Shown here piece after piece: positions 17,303 to 26,651 of a stretch of DNA of 56,297 bases. Position 1 is the first letter of the stretch. Every line of letters starts with the position of its first letter. A model generated the notes under the pieces. It searched no databases, had not been told where the DNA came from, and saw nothing but the letters and a program-made list of their open reading frames with translations. This DNA comes from Pseudomonadota bacterium (GTDB lineage Bacteria > Pseudomonadota > Gammaproteobacteria > Steroidobacterales > Steroidobacteraceae), in contig JAJYUL010000022.1 of assembly GCA_021792555.1 (NCBI GenBank), positions 1-56,297 on the forward strand, written 5' to 3'. The position numbers and the translations under genes are program-made.

Positions 17303-17330
17303 GTGAGCCGAACCGGCAGCCCCGTATGAT
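17301..17330 (+). promoter_or_regulatory. Predicted promoter of gspCDEF
   Basis: -35 TTGTGA (17301-17306), 18-bp spacer, -10 TATGAT (17325-17330). It gives a leader of roughly 65 nt before the gspC ATG. The 12-bp palindrome at 17293-17304 overlaps the -35 and is a candidate operator. Confidence 0.5.
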
Positions 17331-17401
17331 TGATCGGATGGCGCCGCCGCTCGCTGTGGGCGTTTTACGGTCGACCCGCTACTGACCATGCTGAAGCACC
17401 G

Positions 17402-18382
17402 ATGAGCACCGTGTCCTGGCTCGAAGCAATCCGACCCAGCGATCACTGGCGCGCCCTGATCGCCCAGCGCGGGCCCGGGGTCCTCGCCGGCCTGCTGGCG
17501 CTCGCGCTCGCCGCGCAGAGCGCGCTGCTCGTGACCGATCTGGCCGGCGGCGGCGGCGCGCCGCCCCCGGCGCCCCTCGCCTGGCGAGCGCACCCGCAGG
17601 CCACGGACGTGGCGGACATCATTGCGGGCCACCTGTTCGGCATGGCGCCGCAGGCGGATGAGTCACTGGGGCAAAACGCTCCGCAGACGAGCCTGCCGCT
17701 GGTGCTGACCGGTGTCATCGCCGCGCGCAATCCCTCCGACGGCCTCGCCATTCTCGGCCCGAGCGCGCAGACGGCCAAAGTGTACGCCGTGGGCGACAGC
17801 ATTCCCGGCGGGGCGACACTGGATGCGGTGCTGCCGCAGAAGGTGCTGCTGCGGCACAATGGCGAGATCCGCTCCCTGCCGCTGCCGCGGCAGGCCGCCG
17901 CGAGCGCCGCGCCACCGAGCACCGCCGCGCTCGCGCCCGAGCAGACGAGCGCGCCGCAGTTCGCCGCCCGCATGCGCGCGCTCGTGGCGCACCGGCCGGG
18001 CATCCTCGCCGAGCTGCTGCGGCCCGAGCCGGTGTTCTCCGGCGGCCACGAGCTCGGCTACCGCGTCTATCCGGGCAGCGATCCGGCGGCGTTCCAACAG
18101 CTGGGGCTCAAACCCGGCGATCTGGTGCTCGCCATCAACGGCACGCCGCTCACCAATCCGACCCAGGACCAGCAGATCTTCAACACCCTCGGATCCTCGA
18201 GCGAGGCCACCGTGACCGTGCTGCGCAACGGACAGCAGCGCGTGCTCACGCTCGAGCTGGCGCAGGTCGAGCAGGCCGCGCAATCGCTCACGCACGCGCC
18301 GCCCGCCGCCGGCGCCCCGGCGGCCACACCGCCCGCCCTGCCGTTCGGCCCGCCGCCCCGCGCCCCCTCGCCGCCCCGATGA
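17402..18382 (+). CDS. gspC: Type II secretion system inner membrane protein GspC
   Basis: Inner-membrane component linking the assembly platform to the GspD secretin. I start at the ATG of MSTVSWLEAIRP (326 residues). One transmembrane helix follows (VLAGLLALALAAQSALLV, about 20-40), then the homology region (ATDVADIIAGHLFGMAPQ, about 63-80, through LVLTGVIAARNPSDGLAIL) that contacts the secretin N0 domain, and a C-terminal PDZ-like domain (YRVYPGSDPAAFQQLGLKPG through VTVLRNGQQRVLTLEL, about 220-285). The tail is Pro/Ala rich. Its stop overlaps the gspD ATG (ATGA), so C and D are coupled. Confidence 0.92.
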   Translation: MSTVSWLEAIRPSDHWRALIAQRGPGVLAGLLALALAAQSALLVTDLAGGGGAPPPAPLAWRAHPQATDVADIIAGHLFGMAPQADESLGQNAPQTSLPLVLTGVIAARNPSDGLAILGPSAQTAKVYAVGDSIPGGATLDAVLPQKVLLRHNGEIRSLPLPRQAAASAAPPSTAALAPEQTSAPQFAARMRALVAHRPGILAELLRPEPVFSGGHELGYRVYPGSDPAAFQQLGLKPGDLVLAINGTPLTNPTQDQQIFNTLGSSSEATVTVLRNGQQRVLTLELAQVEQAAQSLTHAPPAAGAPAATPPALPFGPPPRAPSPPR

Positions 18383-20415
18383 GGAAGCTCTTTGTGAAAG
18401 CTCTGCGTACCCTGCTCTTGTGCCTGCTCGCCGCAGCGCCGCTCAGCGCGCTCGCGGCCGGGAGCGGCGCGCCCAGCATCACGCCGAATTTCAAGGACGC
18501 CAACATCCGCCAGATCATCCAGGCGGTGAGCGCGGCCACCGGCAAGGACTTCATCCTCGACCCGCGGGTCAACGCCCAGGTCACGATGTACTCCTCCACG
18601 CCGCTCACCCCGCCGGCGTTCTACCAGGCGTTCCTCTCGATCCTGAGCGTCTACGGCTACATCGCCGTTCCGGCCGGGCACAACATCGTGAAGATCGTGC
18701 CGAACGCCGATGAGCGGCAGATGCCCTCGATCCTGCTGCCGAACAAGGTCAGCTCGACCTCCGATGAGCTCGTCACGCAGGTGATCCCGGTGAAGAATGT
18801 GAGCGCCGCGGAGCTCGTGCCGATCCTGCGCCCGCTGGTGCCCGAGTGGGGACACCTCGCGGCCTATCCGCCCTCGAACATCCTGATCATTTCCGACCGG
18901 GCGAGCAACGTCTACCGCATCATGCGCATCGTCAAGCGCATCGACCGCGTCGGCAATCAGGACGTGGACGTGATGCCGCTGCAGAACGCCTCGGCCACGC
19001 AGGTGGTGCAGGTGATCAACCAGCTCTACCAGGGGCAGTCGGCCGCGCAGATGGGCCGCACCTTCAAGGTGGTGGCCGACCCGCGCACCAACAGCGTGCT
19101 GATCAGCGGCGACCCGGCCGAGCGGCTGCGCATCCGCGCGCTCGTGGCCGAGCTCGACACCCCGTCGGCCGCCGGCGGCGACACCCGCGTGGTGTATCTG
19201 CACTACGCCAGCGCCAAGGAGCTCGCCCCGAAGCTCAAGCAGCAGATGCAGGAGCTCGCCGAGATCTCCACCGCGGGCAACATCAAGGGCACCGCCCAGG
19301 CGGCGGCCGAGAAGAACGCGCTCGTGTGGGCCGACACGCAGAACAACGCGCTCGTGATCACCGCCCCGCCGAAGGTGATGCGCACCATTCTCGGCATCGT
19401 CGCGCAGCTCGACATCCGCCGCCCGCAGGTGCTGGTCCAGGCGATCATCGCCGAGGTGGACGTCAACAAGACCGATGATCTCGGGGTGAACTGGGCCGCC
19501 TACTCGCAGACCAATAAGCTGCCGCTCGGCGGCTTCGTCGAGCCGGTCGGCGGCACCAGCATCGTCGATCTGATCGCGGCGGCGAAGAACCCGGCGAGCA
19601 TCACGACCTCGCTGCTCGAGGGCACCACGATCGGCGTCGGCACGCTCTCGGCGGGCGGTGTGTCCTTCGCCGCGATGCTGCGCGCGCTGCGCGGCAACAA
19701 TTCCACCAACATCGTGGCCACGCCGTCCGCGGTCACCATGGACAACCAGCAGGCGGTGCTGAAGTCGGTCGACGAGGTGCCGTTCGTCACCGGCCAGTAC
19801 ACCAATGCCTCGACCGTCACCAGCGGCACCGTCACCCCCTTCCAGACCGTGCAGCGCGAGGAGGTGGGCACCATCCTGAAGGTGACCCCGACGATCTCCG
19901 CGACCGGCGACTCGGTGATGCTCAAGATCTCGGTGGAAAGCTCAAGCGTGCTGCCGACCTCGGTCTCGACCGTCGATCCGACGACGCAAAAGCGCAGCAT
20001 CACCACCAACGTGCTCATCCAGAACAAGGGCATCGTGGTGCTCGGCGGCCTGATCGAGAACTCCCAGGACCGCAGTCACAACGCCATGCCCTACTTCGGC
20101 GACATTCCGGTGCTCGGCTGGCTGTTCAAGTCGCGCAACGACTCCGCCACGCGCAGCAATCTGATGATCTTCATCAAGCCGACCATCCTGCGCGACCAGA
20201 GCGAGGCGGCCAGCCAGAGCGAGCTCAACTACCGCTACATGCTGCAGCAGGAAGGCGCCCTGCCGCCCTCTGAGTTCCCGCCGCTGCTCTACGGGGAGCC
20301 GCGCCCGCAGCTGCCGCCGCTGCCCTCCCCGGCAAGCGGCGCGAAGCGCTCGGCGCAGCCGGCCGCAGGCGCGGCGAGCGCGGGCGCGCCCGCCAAGAGT
20401 CCCCCCAAGCCGTGA
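18379..20415 (+). CDS. gspD: Type II secretion system secretin GspD
   Basis: Outer-membrane secretin ring. The 678 residues contain a signal peptide ([19 protein letters not shown], cleaved near residue 27), N0 (about 31-110, [15 protein letters not shown]), N1 (about 125-195, ending [11 protein letters not shown]), N2 (about 198-260, [20 protein letters not shown]), N3 (about 265-355) and the secretin barrel with [22 protein letters not shown] and GIVVLGGLI. The conserved C-terminal [11 protein letters not shown] is followed by a Pro/Ala-rich tail of about 75 residues. No lipoprotein signal is seen and no pilotin gene is adjacent. The stop overlaps the gspE GTG. Confidence 0.95.
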   Translation: MRKLFVKALRTLLLCLLAAAPLSALAAGSGAPSITPNFKDANIRQIIQAVSAATGKDFILDPRVNAQVTMYSSTPLTPPAFYQAFLSILSVYGYIAVPAGHNIVKIVPNADERQMPSILLPNKVSSTSDELVTQVIPVKNVSAAELVPILRPLVPEWGHLAAYPPSNILIISDRASNVYRIMRIVKRIDRVGNQDVDVMPLQNASATQVVQVINQLYQGQSAAQMGRTFKVVADPRTNSVLISGDPAERLRIRALVAELDTPSAAGGDTRVVYLHYASAKELAPKLKQQMQELAEISTAGNIKGTAQAAAEKNALVWADTQNNALVITAPPKVMRTILGIVAQLDIRRPQVLVQAIIAEVDVNKTDDLGVNWAAYSQTNKLPLGGFVEPVGGTSIVDLIAAAKNPASITTSLLEGTTIGVGTLSAGGVSFAAMLRALRGNNSTNIVATPSAVTMDNQQAVLKSVDEVPFVTGQYTNASTVTSGTVTPFQTVQREEVGTILKVTPTISATGDSVMLKISVESSSVLPTSVSTVDPTTQKRSITTNVLIQNKGIVVLGGLIENSQDRSHNAMPYFGDIPVLGWLFKSRNDSATRSNLMIFIKPTILRDQSEAASQSELNYRYMLQQEGALPPSEFPPLLYGEPRPQLPPLPSPASGAKRSAQPAAGAASAGAPAKSPPKP

Positions 20416-21917
20416 GCGATCCGCGTCCCCTGGAGTTAAAGCCCCGCGCCTCCGTCGGCGAGCCGCGCCTGCCGTTCGCCTTCGCCAAGCGCCACGGCGT
20501 GCTGGTCAAGGCGCTGCGCGAAGATGCCGCCGAGTGCGTCTATCGCGAGCAGGCCTCGCCGCTCGGCCTCGCCGAGGCGCGGCGGGTGCTCGGGCGCCCC
20601 ATACGGCTCGAGCGCGTCTCGGCGGAGGAATTCGACCGTCTGCTGCAGCAGGTCTACGAGGCCGGCTCCGATGCGATGCAGGCGGTCGAGGGGCTCAACG
20701 AGACCGAGGACCTGGCGCACCTCGCCCAGGAGCTGCCCGAGCAGGCCGACCTGCTCGACAGCGACGACGATGCGCCCATCATCCGCCTGATCAACGCCGT
20801 GCTGACCCAGGCGGTGAAGGAAAACGCCTCGGACATCCACATCGAGCCGTTCGAGAACCGCCTGGTGGTGCGCTTCCGGGTCGATGGCGTGCTGCGCGAA
20901 GTGCTGCAGTCCAAGCGCGCGGTGGCCCCGCTGGTGGTCTCGCGCATCAAGGTCATGTCCAAGCTCGACATCGCCGAGAAGCGCCTGCCGCAGGACGGAC
21001 GGATCAGCCTGCGCGTGGCCGGTCGGGCGGTGGACGTGCGCGTCTCGACCATCCCGGCGGGCTACGGCGAGCGGGTGGTGCTGCGTATGCTCGACAAGCA
21101 GGCCGGCCGGCTCGAGCTCACCGCCCTCGGCATGGCCCCGGACACCGAGCGGCTGATCGATGAGCTGATCCACAAGCCGCACGGGATCCTGCTGGTGACG
21201 GGCCCGACCGGCTCGGGCAAAACCACGACGCTGTATGCGGCGCTCGAGCGGCTGAACGACAACACCCGCAACATCATGACGGTCGAGGATCCGATCGAGT
21301 ACTACATCGACGGCATCGGCCAGACGCAGGTGAACACCAAGGTGGAGATGACCTTCGCGCGCGGCCTGCGCGCGATCCTGCGCCAGGATCCGGACGTGGT
21401 GATGATCGGCGAGATCCGCGACCTGGAGACCGCGCAGATCGCGGTGCAGGCGAGCCTCACCGGACACCTGGTGCTCTCCACCCTGCACACCAATACCGCC
21501 GCCGGGGCGGTCACCCGCCTGCGCGACATGGGCATCGAGCCGTTTCTGCTCTCCTCGAGCCTGATCGGGGTGCTGGCCCAGCGCCTGGTGCGGGTGCTGA
21601 ACCCCCAGACCAAGCGGCCGTTCACCGCCGGGGAGGCCGAGCGGCGGCTGCTGCATCTGCCCGCGGGCGATGCCGCCCCGACGCTCTACCGCCCGGGCGA
21701 GGATGCCATGGGCGGCTACCGCGGCCGCTCGGGCATTTACGAGCTCATCGTGGTCGATGACACCCTGCGCACCATGATCCACGACGGGTCGAGCGAGCAG
21801 CAGATCGAGCGGCACGCCCGCCGCAGCACCCCCTCGATCCGGGATCACGGCCGCGCGCGCGTGCTGCGCGGGGAGACCACCATGGAAGAGGTGCTGCGCG
21901 TGACGCGCGAGGACTGA
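20412..21917 (+). CDS. gspE: Type II secretion ATPase GspE, lacking the zinc tetracysteine motif
   Basis: Cytoplasmic hexameric ATPase powering pseudopilus assembly; 501 residues from a GTG overlapping the gspD stop. Present: an N-terminal GspL-binding domain, [27 protein letters not shown] (about 116-142), Walker [14 protein letters not shown] (about 262-274), Asp box [20 protein letters not shown], Walker [20 protein letters not shown], His box [11 protein letters not shown]. Missing: the C-terminal C-x2-C...C-x2-C domain. The site that normally reads C-P-x-C is NPQT (in [11 protein letters not shown]), and the second pair before GYRGR is GEDAMG. The rest of that region ([11 protein letters not shown]) is intact, so this is loss of the cysteines, not truncation. 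Confidence 0.95.
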   Translation: MSDPRPLELKPRASVGEPRLPFAFAKRHGVLVKALREDAAECVYREQASPLGLAEARRVLGRPIRLERVSAEEFDRLLQQVYEAGSDAMQAVEGLNETEDLAHLAQELPEQADLLDSDDDAPIIRLINAVLTQAVKENASDIHIEPFENRLVVRFRVDGVLREVLQSKRAVAPLVVSRIKVMSKLDIAEKRLPQDGRISLRVAGRAVDVRVSTIPAGYGERVVLRMLDKQAGRLELTALGMAPDTERLIDELIHKPHGILLVTGPTGSGKTTTLYAALERLNDNTRNIMTVEDPIEYYIDGIGQTQVNTKVEMTFARGLRAILRQDPDVVMIGEIRDLETAQIAVQASLTGHLVLSTLHTNTAAGAVTRLRDMGIEPFLLSSSLIGVLAQRLVRVLNPQTKRPFTAGEAERRLLHLPAGDAAPTLYRPGEDAMGGYRGRSGIYELIVVDDTLRTMIHDGSSEQQIERHARRSTPSIRDHGRARVLRGETTMEEVLRVTRED

Positions 21918-21918
21918 C

Positions 21919-23133
21919 ATGGGCGCGTTCGAGTACACCGCGCTCGATTCGAGCGGCAAGGAGCGCAAGGGAATCCTGGAAGGCGACACTCCGCGGCACA
22001 TCCGCCAGCAGCTGCGCGAGCGCCAGCTGCTGCCGGTGACGGTGAGCGAGGTCGCCGAGCGCGAGGCCGGACGGCAGCGCGCCTTCGGCACGCTGCGGCG
22101 CGTCTCGGCCGCGGACGTGACGCTGCTGACGCGCCAGCTGGCGACCCTGGTGCGCGCGGGGCTGCCCCTGGAGGAGTCGCTGCTCGCCGTCTCGCAGCAG
22201 ACGGAAAAGCCGCGCGTGCAGAGCATCCTGCTCGGGGTGCGCTCGCGCGTGATGGAAGGCCACACCCTCGCCGACGGCCTGGCGGAGTTCCCGCGCGTGT
22301 TCCCCGAGATCTACCGCGCCACGGTGGCCGCCGGCGAGCAGGCCGGGCACCTCGACACGGTGCTCGAGCGGCTCGCCGACTACACCGAGAGCCGCGAGGA
22401 GATCCGCCAGAAGATCCTCGCCGCGATGCTCTACCCGATCGTGCTCACGGTGATGTGCTTCCTCATCGTGACGGCCCTGATGGTCTACGTGGTGCCCAAG
22501 GTGGTCTCGGTGTTCGAGGCGAGCAAGGCGCAGCTGCCGCTCATCACCCGCATCCTGATCGGCACCAGCCATTTCCTGCGCGTGCACGGCATCTGGCTCG
22601 TGCTCGGGGCGGTGCTCGCCGTGGTGCTCGCGCGGCGCTGGCTGCGCAACCCCGCGGCGCGCCGGCGCTTCCACCACACAGTGCTGCGCCTGCCGCTCGC
22701 CGGCAAGCTGGTGCGCGGCTTCAACACCGCGCGCTTCACGCGCACCTTCAGCATCCTCACGGTGAGCGCCGTGCCGGTGCTCGATGCGCTGCGCATCGCC
22801 GGGGAGGTGGTCACCAGCCTGCCGATGCGCGATGCGGTGCTCGAGGCCGCCGAGCGGGTGCGCGAGGGCGCGCCCATCGGCCGCTCGCTCGCGGTCAGCA
22901 AGCTCTTCCCGCCCATGACCATCCACCTGATCTCCAGCGGCGAGGCGAGCGGGGAGCTCGACGCCATGCTCATTCAGGCCGCCGCCAGCCAGGAGCGCGA
23001 GCTCGACGCGATCATGGCGGCGATGGTCGGGCTGCTCGGTCCCCTGCTCATCGTGGTCATGGGACTGTTCGTCATGGGCATCGTTTTTGCAATGCTCCTG
23101 CCGATCTTCCGTCTGGACGATCTGATTCACTAA
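21919..23133 (+). CDS. gspF: Type II secretion inner membrane platform protein GspF
   Basis: Polytopic platform protein coupling GspE to pseudopilus extension; 404 residues, the normal length. It begins MGAFEYTALDSSGKERKGIL and has the duplicated cytoplasmic T2SSF domains (about 70-190 and 275-395), with LTRQLATLVRAGLPLEESL in the first and FTRTFSILTVSAVPVLDALR in the second. Three membrane helices are visible near 170-195, 220-240 and 370-395. The conserved LFPPMTIHLISSGEASGELD is present. It starts one base after the gspE stop. No pseudopilin gene (gspG-K) or gspL/M follows in the window. Confidence 0.95.
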   Translation: MGAFEYTALDSSGKERKGILEGDTPRHIRQQLRERQLLPVTVSEVAEREAGRQRAFGTLRRVSAADVTLLTRQLATLVRAGLPLEESLLAVSQQTEKPRVQSILLGVRSRVMEGHTLADGLAEFPRVFPEIYRATVAAGEQAGHLDTVLERLADYTESREEIRQKILAAMLYPIVLTVMCFLIVTALMVYVVPKVVSVFEASKAQLPLITRILIGTSHFLRVHGIWLVLGAVLAVVLARRWLRNPAARRRFHHTVLRLPLAGKLVRGFNTARFTRTFSILTVSAVPVLDALRIAGEVVTSLPMRDAVLEAAERVREGAPIGRSLAVSKLFPPMTIHLISSGEASGELDAMLIQAAASQERELDAIMAAMVGLLGPLLIVVMGLFVMGIVFAMLLPIFRLDDLIH

Positions 23134-23207
23134 CGGCACCGTTGCGCTCGGCCCGGCTTGTGATTTAATTCCGCGCACCCTCCCGAAGCGGGAGCGCAGC
23201 GTGTCAC

Positions 23208-23465
23208 ATGAGTGAGAAATCCGAATCGGAAGAGTTCGAGGACGAAGAGGAAGCGGAAGTCGAGGAAGGCGACGTCGATCTCGACCAGGTGATCAAGGAT
23301 CTCGATCTGGCGAAACACCGCACCCACAAGGCCGGCGATCCGGCCTGGCGGCGGCTCGAGCGGCTGTTCGAGGAGAAGCACACCGCGGAGCTCACCAGCG
23401 ATTTCGAAGACTACGAGATCGGCGAGGGGGGCGAGAACGGGCGGGCGCGGCGGCGCAGGAAGTAA
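23208..23465 (+). CDS. Small acidic protein, PA3496-like (uncertain)
   Basis: An 85-residue protein. The first 45 residues are extremely acidic (runs such as EEFEDEEEAEVEEGDVD), followed by an amphipathic stretch PAWRRLERLFEEKHTAELTSDFEDYE and a basic tail GRARRRRK. The middle part resembles the RR-x-IEEL-x-EE-x-L-x-DDF core of the small PA3496 family, called putative envelope integrity proteins, so I suggest that relation with modest confidence. No signal peptide or membrane helix. The start ATG follows the gspF stop by about 74 bp; no strong ribosome site is evident. It could be a late gene of the gsp operon. Confidence 0.7.
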   Translation: MSEKSESEEFEDEEEAEVEEGDVDLDQVIKDLDLAKHRTHKAGDPAWRRLERLFEEKHTAELTSDFEDYEIGEGGENGRARRRRK

Positions 23466-23478
23466 CGCCGGCGGCTGT

Positions 23479-23493
23479 GCGCCGCAGCGGCGC
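23479..23493. terminator. Short GC hairpin between convergent genes
   Basis: GCGCCG-CAG-CGGCGC, a six-bp stem with three-base loop between the small acidic gene (+) and dnaE2 (-). No T-tract on either side, so factor-independent termination is doubtful. Confidence 0.35.
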
Positions 23494-23495
23494 GC

Positions 23496-26400
23496 TCAGT
23501 GGAAATCCCGCGAGCGCGTCAGCAGTGCGCCGAGCAGCCCCGTGCGGTCGATGAGCCGCCGGGCGATGAGGTGAGTCACCCCCTCTGCGCGCTGCAGCCG
23601 CCCGTGCACCTCGAGCAGCCGCGCCGATACGAGCGCGTCGCGATGCTCGGCGGCAACGCGCTCCCAGACGATGATGTTCACCTGCCCGGTCTCATCCTCC
23701 AGCGTCACGAACGTGACCCCGGCGGCCGCTGCGGGACGCTGGCGCATCAACACGATGCCCGCCGTGCGCACCGCCCGGCCGTCGGCGAGCGCCGCGAGGT
23801 CATCCGCGGTGCACAAGCCCCCGCGCCGCAGCGCCGCGCGCAGCAGCGCCAGAGGGTGCCGGCCGAGCGTCAGCCCGAGGGAGGCGTAGTCGGCCACGAT
23901 GTTCTCCCCTTCGGTCGGCGCGGCCAGCAGCGGGCGGGCCGCCTCAGCGGGCGCGCGCTCAGGGCGGCCGGGCGCCTGCCCCCCGGCATGGGCCGTGGCG
24001 CGCTCCCGCCCCTGCTCGAGCGGCAGCGGCCGCTCGACGCCGGCGACGTCCCAGAAGGCCACGTGGCGGTTGCCGCTCAGGGCAGCCAACGCCCCCGCGG
24101 CCGCCAGCGCCTCGAGGTCGCCGCGCGCGAGCCCGGAGCGCCGGGCGAGATCCTGCACCGTGCTGAACTCGCCCGCGGCGCGCGAGCGCACGAGCCGAGC
24201 GGCACCGGCGCCTGAGAGGCCCTTGACCAGGCGCAGTCCCAGGCGCAGCGCCGGCTGCGCGGCCTGCGTGCTCTCAAGGGTGCAGTCCCACTCGCTCGCG
24301 CGCACGTCCACGGGGCGCACCTCGACGCCGTGCGCGCGCGCATCGCGCACCAGCTGCGCCGGGGCGTAAAAGCCCATCGGCTGGCTGTTCAGCAGCGCGG
24401 CGGTGAAGGCCGCCGGCTCGTGACACTTCAGCCAGGCCGAGTCGTATACCAGCAGAGCGAAGCTCGCCGCGTGCGACTCCGGAAATCCGTAATCGCCAAA
24501 GCCCAACATCTGCCGGTAGATCCGCTCGGCGAACTCGCTCGAGTAGCCACGCGCGGCCATGCCGCCCAGGAGCTTCTCGCGGAAATGCCCGATGCCGCCG
24601 CTGCGCTTCCAGGCGCCCATGGCGCGGCGCAGCTGATCGGCCTGCCCGGGCGTGAAGCCGGCCGCGACCACGGCGAGCTGCATCACCTGCTCCTGGAAGA
24701 TCGGCACCCCGAGCGTGCGCCGCAGCACCGACTCGACCTGCTCGCTCGGATACTGCACCGGCTCTCGCCCCTGGCGGCGCCTGAGGTACGGGTGCACCAT
24801 GTCGCCCTGGATGGGCCCGGGGCGCACGATCGCCACCTCGATGACCAGATCGTAGTAGCTGCGCGGCTGCAGCCGCGGCAGCATCGCCATCTGCGCGCGC
24901 GACTCGATCTGAAACACCCCGACCGTATCGGCGCGCGAGATCATCGCGTAGACCTCGGGATCCTCGCCCGGCAGCGTGCCGAGCGCATGGCGCGTGCCGC
25001 GCACGCCGTTGACCAGATCGAACGCCCTGCGCAAGGCGGTGAGCATGCCGAGGGCGAGCACGTCGACCTTGAGCAGGCCGAGCGCGTTGAGATCGTCCTT
25101 GTCCCATTGCACCACGGTGCGCTCGGGCATCGCTGCGTTCTCGATCGGCACCAGCTCATCGAGCCGCCCGGCGCTGATCACCAGCCCGCCGACGTGCTGG
25201 GACAGGTGGCGCGGAAAGCCCGGAAAGGCGATCAGCTCGCGCACGAGCGGCAGCACGCGCGCAAGCTGCGGATCATGAGGATCGAATCCGGCCGCCGCGA
25301 GCCGCTCCGACAGCGTCTCGCTCGCGTCCCACCCCTGCATCACCCTGGCGAGCCGGGCGCACAGCGCCGGGTCGAGTCCGAAGGCCCGGCCGAGGTCGCG
25401 CAGAGCGCTGCGCGCGCGGTAGAGAATCACCGTGGCGGCGAGCGCGGCGCGTTCCCGGCCGTACTTGCCGTACACGTACTGGATCACCTCCTCGCGCCGC
25501 TCGTGCTCGAAGTCGATGTCGATGTCGGGCGGCTCGTTGCGCTCCTTGGAGATGAACCGCTCGAACAGCAGCGCCGCGCCGCGCCCGGGATCGACTGCGG
25601 TCACCCCCAGGCAATAGCACACCCGCGAGTTGGCGGCCGAGCCGCGGCCCTGGCAGAGAATGCCGCGGCGGCGCGCGAAGGCGACCAGATCGTGCACGGT
25701 GAGGAAGTACGGCTCGTAGCCGAGCTCGCCGATCAGCCGCAGCTCATGCTCGATCGCCGCGCGCTCGCTCGCCGGCACGCCGTGCGGCCAGCGGCGCTGC
25801 GCCCCCTCCTCGGTGAGCCGGCGCAGGTGGCTTGCCGGGGTCTGCCCCGGCGGCACCAGCTCATGCGGATACTCGTAGCGCAGCTCATCGAGCGAGAACA
25901 CGCAGCGCTGCGCGATGCGCACCGTCTCGGCGAGCAGCTCGGGCGGATAGAGTTTGACGAGCCGCTCGGGCTCGCGCAGATAGCGCTCGCCGTTGGGATA
26001 CAGGTTCCAGCCCGCCTCGGCGATGGGCACGTTCAGACGGATGGCCGTGAGCGCATCCTGCATCCTGCGGCGCGAGCGCACGTGCATGTGCACATCCCCG
26101 CTCGCAACGAGCGGCAATCCGCTCTCGCGGCCGATCCGCTGCAGGACGGCGAGCCGCTCGCGATCCGCCCCCTCGCGCAGCAGCTCCACGGCGATCCAGA
26201 CCTGCCCGGGGAAGCCCGCCGCGAGCCAGCGCGCCTCCTGCGCCCGCGGCGCCTCGCCCGCCAGCCACAGGATGAGACAGTGCTCGAGCGTCGCGCCGAG
26301 ATCCTCGCGCGTCAGGCGGTAGCCGCCCTTGGCTGCGGCGCGGCGGCCCAGGGTGATGAGCCGGCAGAGCCGGCCGTAGCCGTGCCGGTCGGTCGCGAGC

Positions 26401-26651
26401 GCCACGAGCCGCAGGCCGCACTCGAGAGTGAACTCCGCGCCGATGATCAGCTGCACGCCGTGCTCCTTGGCCGCCAGATGCGCACGCACCACGCCCGAGA
26501 GCGAGCACTCGTCGGTGAGCGCGAGCGCGCGGTAGCCGAGCGCGGCCGCCTGAGCGATGAGCTCCTGCGGATGAGAGGCGCCGCGCAGGAAGGTGAAGTT
26601 GCTCAGGCAATGCAGCTCCGCATACGGCGTGGCCGCGCGCCGCTCATCCAT
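23496..26651 (-). CDS. dnaE2: Error-prone DNA polymerase DnaE2 (ImuC)
   Basis: C-family polymerase of the ImuA-ImuB-DnaE2 translesion mutasome. From the ATG at 26651 the protein has 1051 residues, typical for DnaE2; the open frame continues upstream through imuB but without homology. PHP domain at the N-terminus (YAELHCLSNFTFLRGASHP, about 9-27), polymerase palm with PDIDIDFEHERREEVIQYVY (about 375-394), EIAIVRPGPIQGDMVHPYL-like region, HhH segment near 860-890 and a C-terminal OB fold (VTFVTLEDETGQVNIIVWE, about 985-1003). It overlaps the imuB stop by 8 nt, so the three mutasome genes are coupled and under the lexA promoter. Confidence 0.96.
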   Translation of the reverse strand: MDERRAATPYAELHCLSNFTFLRGASHPQELIAQAAALGYRALALTDECSLSGVVRAHLAAKEHGVQLIIGAEFTLECGLRLVALATDRHGYGRLCRLITLGRRAAAKGGYRLTREDLGATLEHCLILWLAGEAPRAQEARWLAAGFPGQVWIAVELLREGADRERLAVLQRIGRESGLPLVASGDVHMHVRSRRRMQDALTAIRLNVPIAEAGWNLYPNGERYLREPERLVKLYPPELLAETVRIAQRCVFSLDELRYEYPHELVPPGQTPASHLRRLTEEGAQRRWPHGVPASERAAIEHELRLIGELGYEPYFLTVHDLVAFARRRGILCQGRGSAANSRVCYCLGVTAVDPGRGAALLFERFISKERNEPPDIDIDFEHERREEVIQYVYGKYGRERAALAATVILYRARSALRDLGRAFGLDPALCARLARVMQGWDASETLSERLAAAGFDPHDPQLARVLPLVRELIAFPGFPRHLSQHVGGLVISAGRLDELVPIENAAMPERTVVQWDKDDLNALGLLKVDVLALGMLTALRRAFDLVNGVRGTRHALGTLPGEDPEVYAMISRADTVGVFQIESRAQMAMLPRLQPRSYYDLVIEVAIVRPGPIQGDMVHPYLRRRQGREPVQYPSEQVESVLRRTLGVPIFQEQVMQLAVVAAGFTPGQADQLRRAMGAWKRSGGIGHFREKLLGGMAARGYSSEFAERIYRQMLGFGDYGFPESHAASFALLVYDSAWLKCHEPAAFTAALLNSQPMGFYAPAQLVRDARAHGVEVRPVDVRASEWDCTLESTQAAQPALRLGLRLVKGLSGAGAARLVRSRAAGEFSTVQDLARRSGLARGDLEALAAAGALAALSGNRHVAFWDVAGVERPLPLEQGRERATAHAGGQAPGRPERAPAEAARPLLAAPTEGENIVADYASLGLTLGRHPLALLRAALRRGGLCTADDLAALADGRAVRTAGIVLMRQRPAAAAGVTFVTLEDETGQVNIIVWERVAAEHRDALVSARLLEVHGRLQRAEGVTHLIARRLIDRTGLLGALLTRSRDFH

